The notes beneath the pieces are model-generated. The model saw only the letters and a program-made list of their open reading frames with translations, made no database searches and was not told the DNA's origin. A program made the position numbers and the translations under genes. A stretch of DNA of 64,000 nt from Clostridiales bacterium (GTDB lineage: Bacteria; Bacillota; Clostridia; Saccharofermentanales; Saccharofermentanaceae), in NCBI GenBank assembly GCA_017561715.1, contig JAFZBN010000005.1:1-64000 (forward strand). The letters run 5' to 3'. Shown piece by piece: positions 61,194 through 64,000 of the stretch (the stretch's first letter is position 1; every line of letters begins with the position of its first letter).

Positions 61194-61598
61194 TTATTTG
61201 TCAAATACAAAGGCTTTCGGGAGAAGATCGGAAAGTGTGCAAACATTTACTTTTCCGTTTTCTTCAGTAATGATCTCGAACGTAGCGAGATCGACGTGTT
61301 CGCTTAGTACCTGTCGGCATACGCCGCATGGGTAACATGGATCTTTGGGTTCCTCACCTGAAGGCGCGCCGACGATGGCGATCGCGCTGAACTCTTTTTC
61401 TCCTTCGCTGATGGCCTTGGCAAGAGCGACACGCTCCGCGCAAAGGCTCGGCGAAAAGACGGATGATTCGATATTACAACCGCGGTACACTTTCCCCTCC
61501 TTGGTTACAAGTGCCGCGCCGACGGAGAATCCGGAGTACGGTGCATACGCCATCTTCCGCGCCTCTTTTGCTTCTTTCAGAAGTTTTCCGTTATCCAT
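61194..61598 (-). CDS. cdd: Cytidine deaminase
   Basis: 134 residues, the usual length of the tetrameric zinc cytidine deaminase. The first zinc ligand and catalytic Glu are in LCAERVAL, and the other two cysteines in PCYPCGVCRQVL. YSGFSVGAAL and GCNIESSVF form the nucleoside site; the usual ENAS is replaced by ESSV. It turns (deoxy)cytidine into (deoxy)uridine for salvage or catabolism. Downstream of deoB and deoC on the same strand, so the three probably form one pathway, with a 61 bp gap holding a GC-rich hairpin. Confidence 0.95.
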   Translation of the reverse strand: MDNGKLLKEAKEARKMAYAPYSGFSVGAALVTKEGKVYRGCNIESSVFSPSLCAERVALAKAISEGEKEFSAIAIVGAPSGEEPKDPCYPCGVCRQVLSEHVDLATFEIITEENGKVNVCTLSDLLPKAFVFDK

Positions 61599-61659
61599 TT
61601 TTACCCCGCCCTTCTTTTCTTTTTTCGCGGCCGAAGGCCGCCCCCGCTTTTGATGCTTT

Positions 61660-62310
61660 TTACTTTACCAGACGGCTTGTTCCGAGACGGTCCGCACCGG
61701 CCTCGATCATGGCCTTTGCGTCCTCAAAATCCTTGATGCCGCCGGCCGCTTTTACCTTCACTTCCGGAGCCGAATATTTACGCAGCAGCGCGACGTCTTC
61801 TACCGTCGCTCCGCCCGTCGAAAAACCGGTCGATGTCTTGATGAAATCCGCCTTGGCCTTGCTGACCAGTTCGCACATCTTGATCTTCTCTTCTTCCGTC
61901 AGCTGGCAGGTCTCGATGATGACCTTGAGGATCACGCCCTCGCAGGCTTCTCTCATCGCCAGAAGTTCAAGATACACGCGGTCGAAATTTCCGTTTTTCA
62001 CATCGCAGAGATTGATGACCATGTCGATCTCCGAAGCGCCCTGACGGATCGCCTCTTTCGCTTCAAAAACCTTCGTTGCCGCGGTGGAATATCCATTCGG
62101 AAAACCGATGACCGTGCACACCGGAAGACGCCCTTTCAGGAACTGCGCCGCGTCATTGACGTAGCACGGAGGAATGCAGACACTCGCCGTACCCGCCTCA
62201 AGCGCCGCCGCACAGAGTGCTCTGATCTCGTCCAGCGTCGACGTCGTGCGAAGGAGCGTATGGTCTACTTTCGCGATGATCTTTTTTTCTTCTTCCGTAT
62301 ATTCTTTCAT
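61660..62310 (-). CDS. deoC: Deoxyribose-phosphate aldolase
   Basis: 216 residues. It splits 2-deoxyribose-5-phosphate into acetaldehyde and glyceraldehyde-3-phosphate. The class I aldolase TIM barrel carries VDHTLLR at the start, the catalytic Asp in SEIDMVINL, the Schiff-base Lys in DFIKTSTGF, and VKAAGGI. GAGAGGAAAG is the ribosome site. It lies 55 bp after deoB, which supplies its substrate from deoxyribose-1-phosphate. Confidence 0.97.
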   Translation of the reverse strand: MKEYTEEEKKIIAKVDHTLLRTTSTLDEIRALCAAALEAGTASVCIPPCYVNDAAQFLKGRLPVCTVIGFPNGYSTAATKVFEAKEAIRQGASEIDMVINLCDVKNGNFDRVYLELLAMREACEGVILKVIIETCQLTEEEKIKMCELVSKAKADFIKTSTGFSTGGATVEDVALLRKYSAPEVKVKAAGGIKDFEDAKAMIEAGADRLGTSRLVK

Positions 62311-62365
62311 AAGCTTTCCTCTCTCATTTCCGGTTACTGTTTCTTGCCGAAAAGCACCTGTCTTC

Positions 62366-63544
62366 TTACTTCTTTCTCATGTCTTTCCAGAAGGATTCGC
62401 CGTCCAGATTCGTGGTGTTGATCCCGAAATAATCACCGATCGTTTTCGCGATGTCCGCGAAGCTCGATCTTGTGCCGAGATCCGTGCCCGGACGCACTCT
62501 TTCACCATAAGCCAGGAACGGTACATTCTCTCTGGAATGATCCGTTGACGGAGTCGAAGGATCGCAGCCGTGATCCGCGGTGATCATGAGGATATCGTCC
62601 TTCTGCATACGCGACAGGATCTCCGGCAGACGGTCGTCAAAATACGTCAGCGCCTCGGCATATCCGTGCACGTCATTTCTGTGTCCGTAAAGCATATCGA
62701 AGTCCACGAGATTTACGAAGATCAGACCCTCCTTCTGCGCGTCCATCGCGCCGAGTGTCTGCTCGATCCCGTCCTCATTTCCGGAAGTTCGAACCGACAT
62801 GCCCACGCCTTTTCCGGCGAAGATATCGAAGATCTTTCCGACTCCGAAGACCGGGATCTTCGCCTCGGTCAGATCGTCCAGAAGCGTCGCTCTCGGCGGC
62901 TCGATCGAAAAATCATGGCGGTTGCTGGTTCTTTCGTAATTCGGATAATCGCCGATGAAAGGTCTTGCGATGACCCTACCGACACCGTGTTTTCCCACGA
63001 GCATTTTTCTCGCGATCTCGCAGTAGCGATAAAGCTCTTTTACCGGAACAACATCCTCGTGTGCCGCGATCTGGAAAACACTATCCGCCGAAGTATAGAC
63101 GATGAGGTCACCTGTTTTCACATGCTCCTGACCGTAATCGCGGATCACTTCCGTTCCCGAATAAGGCTTGTTGCAGAGTGCTTTTCGACCGGTCTTCTCT
63201 TCAAATTCAGCGATGACTTCCTCCGGAAAACCATCCGGATATGTCGGCATCGGATCCGGTGAAATGATACCCGCGATCTCCCAATGCCCGATCGTCGTGT
63301 CCTTGCCCATGGAGGCCTCTTCCAGCCTTGCCCACGCGCCGACACCCTTGCCGTCCGGCTCGTCATACGGAAGCGCGTCCTTGATGCAGCCCATGCCGAT
63401 CCGTCTCATATTCGCTATAGAAAAAGCACTGTCCTTCGAGCATGCCGCCAGCGTATGCGACCCTTCGTCACCGAAGGCCGCCGCATCCTTCGCGCCGCCG
63501 ATCCCGCAGCTGTCCAGTACAATGAGTATGACTCTTTTGCCCAT
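62366..63544 (-). CDS. deoB: Phosphopentomutase
   Basis: 392 residues of the alkaline-phosphatase superfamily. It interconverts (deoxy)ribose-1- and 5-phosphates. The metal site starts with VILIVLDSCGIGG, the nucleophile Thr lies in GKDTTIGHWEIAG, and further ligands are in FDMLYGHRNDV and ITADHGCDPS. All are intact. CGAGGAAC precedes the ATG. First gene of deoB-deoC-cdd and divergent from the partial phosphodiesterase gene, with an 88 bp gap between. Confidence 0.97.
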   Translation of the reverse strand: MGKRVILIVLDSCGIGGAKDAAAFGDEGSHTLAACSKDSAFSIANMRRIGMGCIKDALPYDEPDGKGVGAWARLEEASMGKDTTIGHWEIAGIISPDPMPTYPDGFPEEVIAEFEEKTGRKALCNKPYSGTEVIRDYGQEHVKTGDLIVYTSADSVFQIAAHEDVVPVKELYRYCEIARKMLVGKHGVGRVIARPFIGDYPNYERTSNRHDFSIEPPRATLLDDLTEAKIPVFGVGKIFDIFAGKGVGMSVRTSGNEDGIEQTLGAMDAQKEGLIFVNLVDFDMLYGHRNDVHGYAEALTYFDDRLPEILSRMQKDDILMITADHGCDPSTPSTDHSRENVPFLAYGERVRPGTDLGTRSSFADIAKTIGDYFGINTTNLDGESFWKDMRKK

Positions 63545-63632
63545 GTCGGTTCCTCGTTTTCTTTGTTTACTAAAATCACTTCTTATTATATCGTATAGTT
63601 GAAAGAAATCGACCTTGTCGGAGGATCTTCAC

Positions 63633-64000
63633 ATGCGCAAAAACCTAACGGGACGTCCGATCATCATGATCTCCCTGGACGCCATTTCAGACACTGACAT
63701 CAACTATCTCCTCACGCTTCCGAACTTCAAAAAACTCGCTTCCTGGGGACTTTTGCACCGTCAGGTCGACTCGATATTCATCTCGAATACATACCCCGTG
63801 CACACCAGTATTTCAACGGGTGTCCTTCCTTCGGAACACGGACTTTTCGATAACGTCATCTACGATCCGTTCAAGAATTCGGAGAAGTGGCGCGCGCACA
63901 AAAAACTCATCAAGGTCAAGACGCTTCCCGAAAGAGCCAGAGAAAAAGGACTCGTTTCCTGCGCCATGATGTACCCCTGCACACCGGGCGAAAAGATCCG
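63633..64000 (+). CDS. Type I phosphodiesterase / nucleotide pyrophosphatase family protein (partial)
   Basis: The first about 122 codons are inside the window; the 3' end is outside. IIMISLDAISDTD gives the first metal-binding Asp, and FISNTYPVHTSISTGVLPSE followed by HG contains the Thr nucleophile and the TG-x-x-P-x-x-HG signature of the nucleotide pyrophosphatase/phosphodiesterase family. No signal peptide is seen. GGAGG lies 8 nt before the ATG. It may hydrolyse nucleotide diesters, which would fit the nucleoside-catabolic genes divergently transcribed next to it, but the substrate is not predictable from this fragment. Confidence 0.82.
   Translation, partial: MRKNLTGRPIIMISLDAISDTDINYLLTLPNFKKLASWGLLHRQVDSIFISNTYPVHTSISTGVLPSEHGLFDNVIYDPFKNSEKWRAHKKLIKVKTLPERAREKGLVSCAMMYPCTPGEKI

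Noticed and set aside
61627..61641. GCGGCC-GAA-GGCCGC hairpin between deoC and cdd as a terminator
   Set aside because: On the transcribed reverse strand it is followed by an A-rich run, not a U-run, so it is not an intrinsic terminator; it may only affect RNA stability.

Overview
The window reads as a chromosome segment of an anaerobic, Gram-positive Firmicute, probably of the class Clostridia. This is an inference from several signs: Shine-Dalgarno sites of the GGAGG type before almost every gene, sigma-A promoters with TG-extended -10 boxes, an LtaS-like phosphoglycerol transferase, many lipoproteins with Thr/Pro/Ser-rich linkers, superoxide reductase, a Pta-AckA acetate pathway, RibU behind an FMN riboswitch, and two-component systems next to ABC exporters. 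A membrane-anchored GH9-CBM3-CBM3 cellulase, a GH3 beta-glucosidase and two serpin lipoproteins suggest a fibre-degrading gut or rumen habitat. No phage, insertion sequence, CRISPR array or rRNA was seen.

Layout, 1-13.4 kb: a partial gene fusing a TIM-barrel isomerase/epimerase-like domain to an acyl-CoA synthetase; a GGDEF-EAL protein; a HAD phosphatase; a DUF1846 gene with a strongly structured 5' leader and a following zinc-ribbon membrane protein; dtd; serpin 1; a complete tRNA-Arg(CCG) unit; a 2H phosphoesterase/Nudix/Nudix series; an XRE-DUF5680 regulator; serpin 2. 13.4-28.9 kb: superoxide reductase, a NatAB-like ABC pair, a HAD phosphatase overlapping a glycerol-1-phosphate-dehydrogenase-like enzyme, a Thr/Pro lipoprotein, an operon of three lipoprotein hydrolases (esterase, beta-lactamase-fold, GH3), an OmpR-type two-component system, a short SPFH-like zinc-ribbon protein and a uracil permease.

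28.9-52.4 kb: the housekeeping operon glmU-pth-mfd-lipase; a sugar nucleotidyltransferase; FMN riboswitch-ribU; a VanY-like lipoprotein and an MBL-fold protein; then a 9.4 kb transport/sensing island holding RR-HK-ABC ATPase-FtsX permease and, upstream, an ABC-2 permease-ATPase-permease/CPBP protease fusion; then pta-ackA and a hypothetical membrane protein. 52.4-64 kb: the operon ltaS-like/DEAD helicase/GH9 cellulase; a DUF2975/YozG-type/DUF4153-4173 cassette with three CGATAA half-sites at its promoter; and a nucleoside catabolism group (deoB, deoC, cdd), divergent from a partial nucleotide phosphodiesterase.

The items most worth a second look are the TIM-barrel/acyl-CoA synthetase fusion, the serpin pair with unlike reactive loops, the leader of the DUF1846 gene, the nearly identical promoter block upstream of glmU and the ltaS-like gene, the CGATAA operator, the permease-protease fusion operon and the coupling of a cellulase to an RNA helicase. 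All gene calls rest on reading motifs and frames by eye; no database search was possible.
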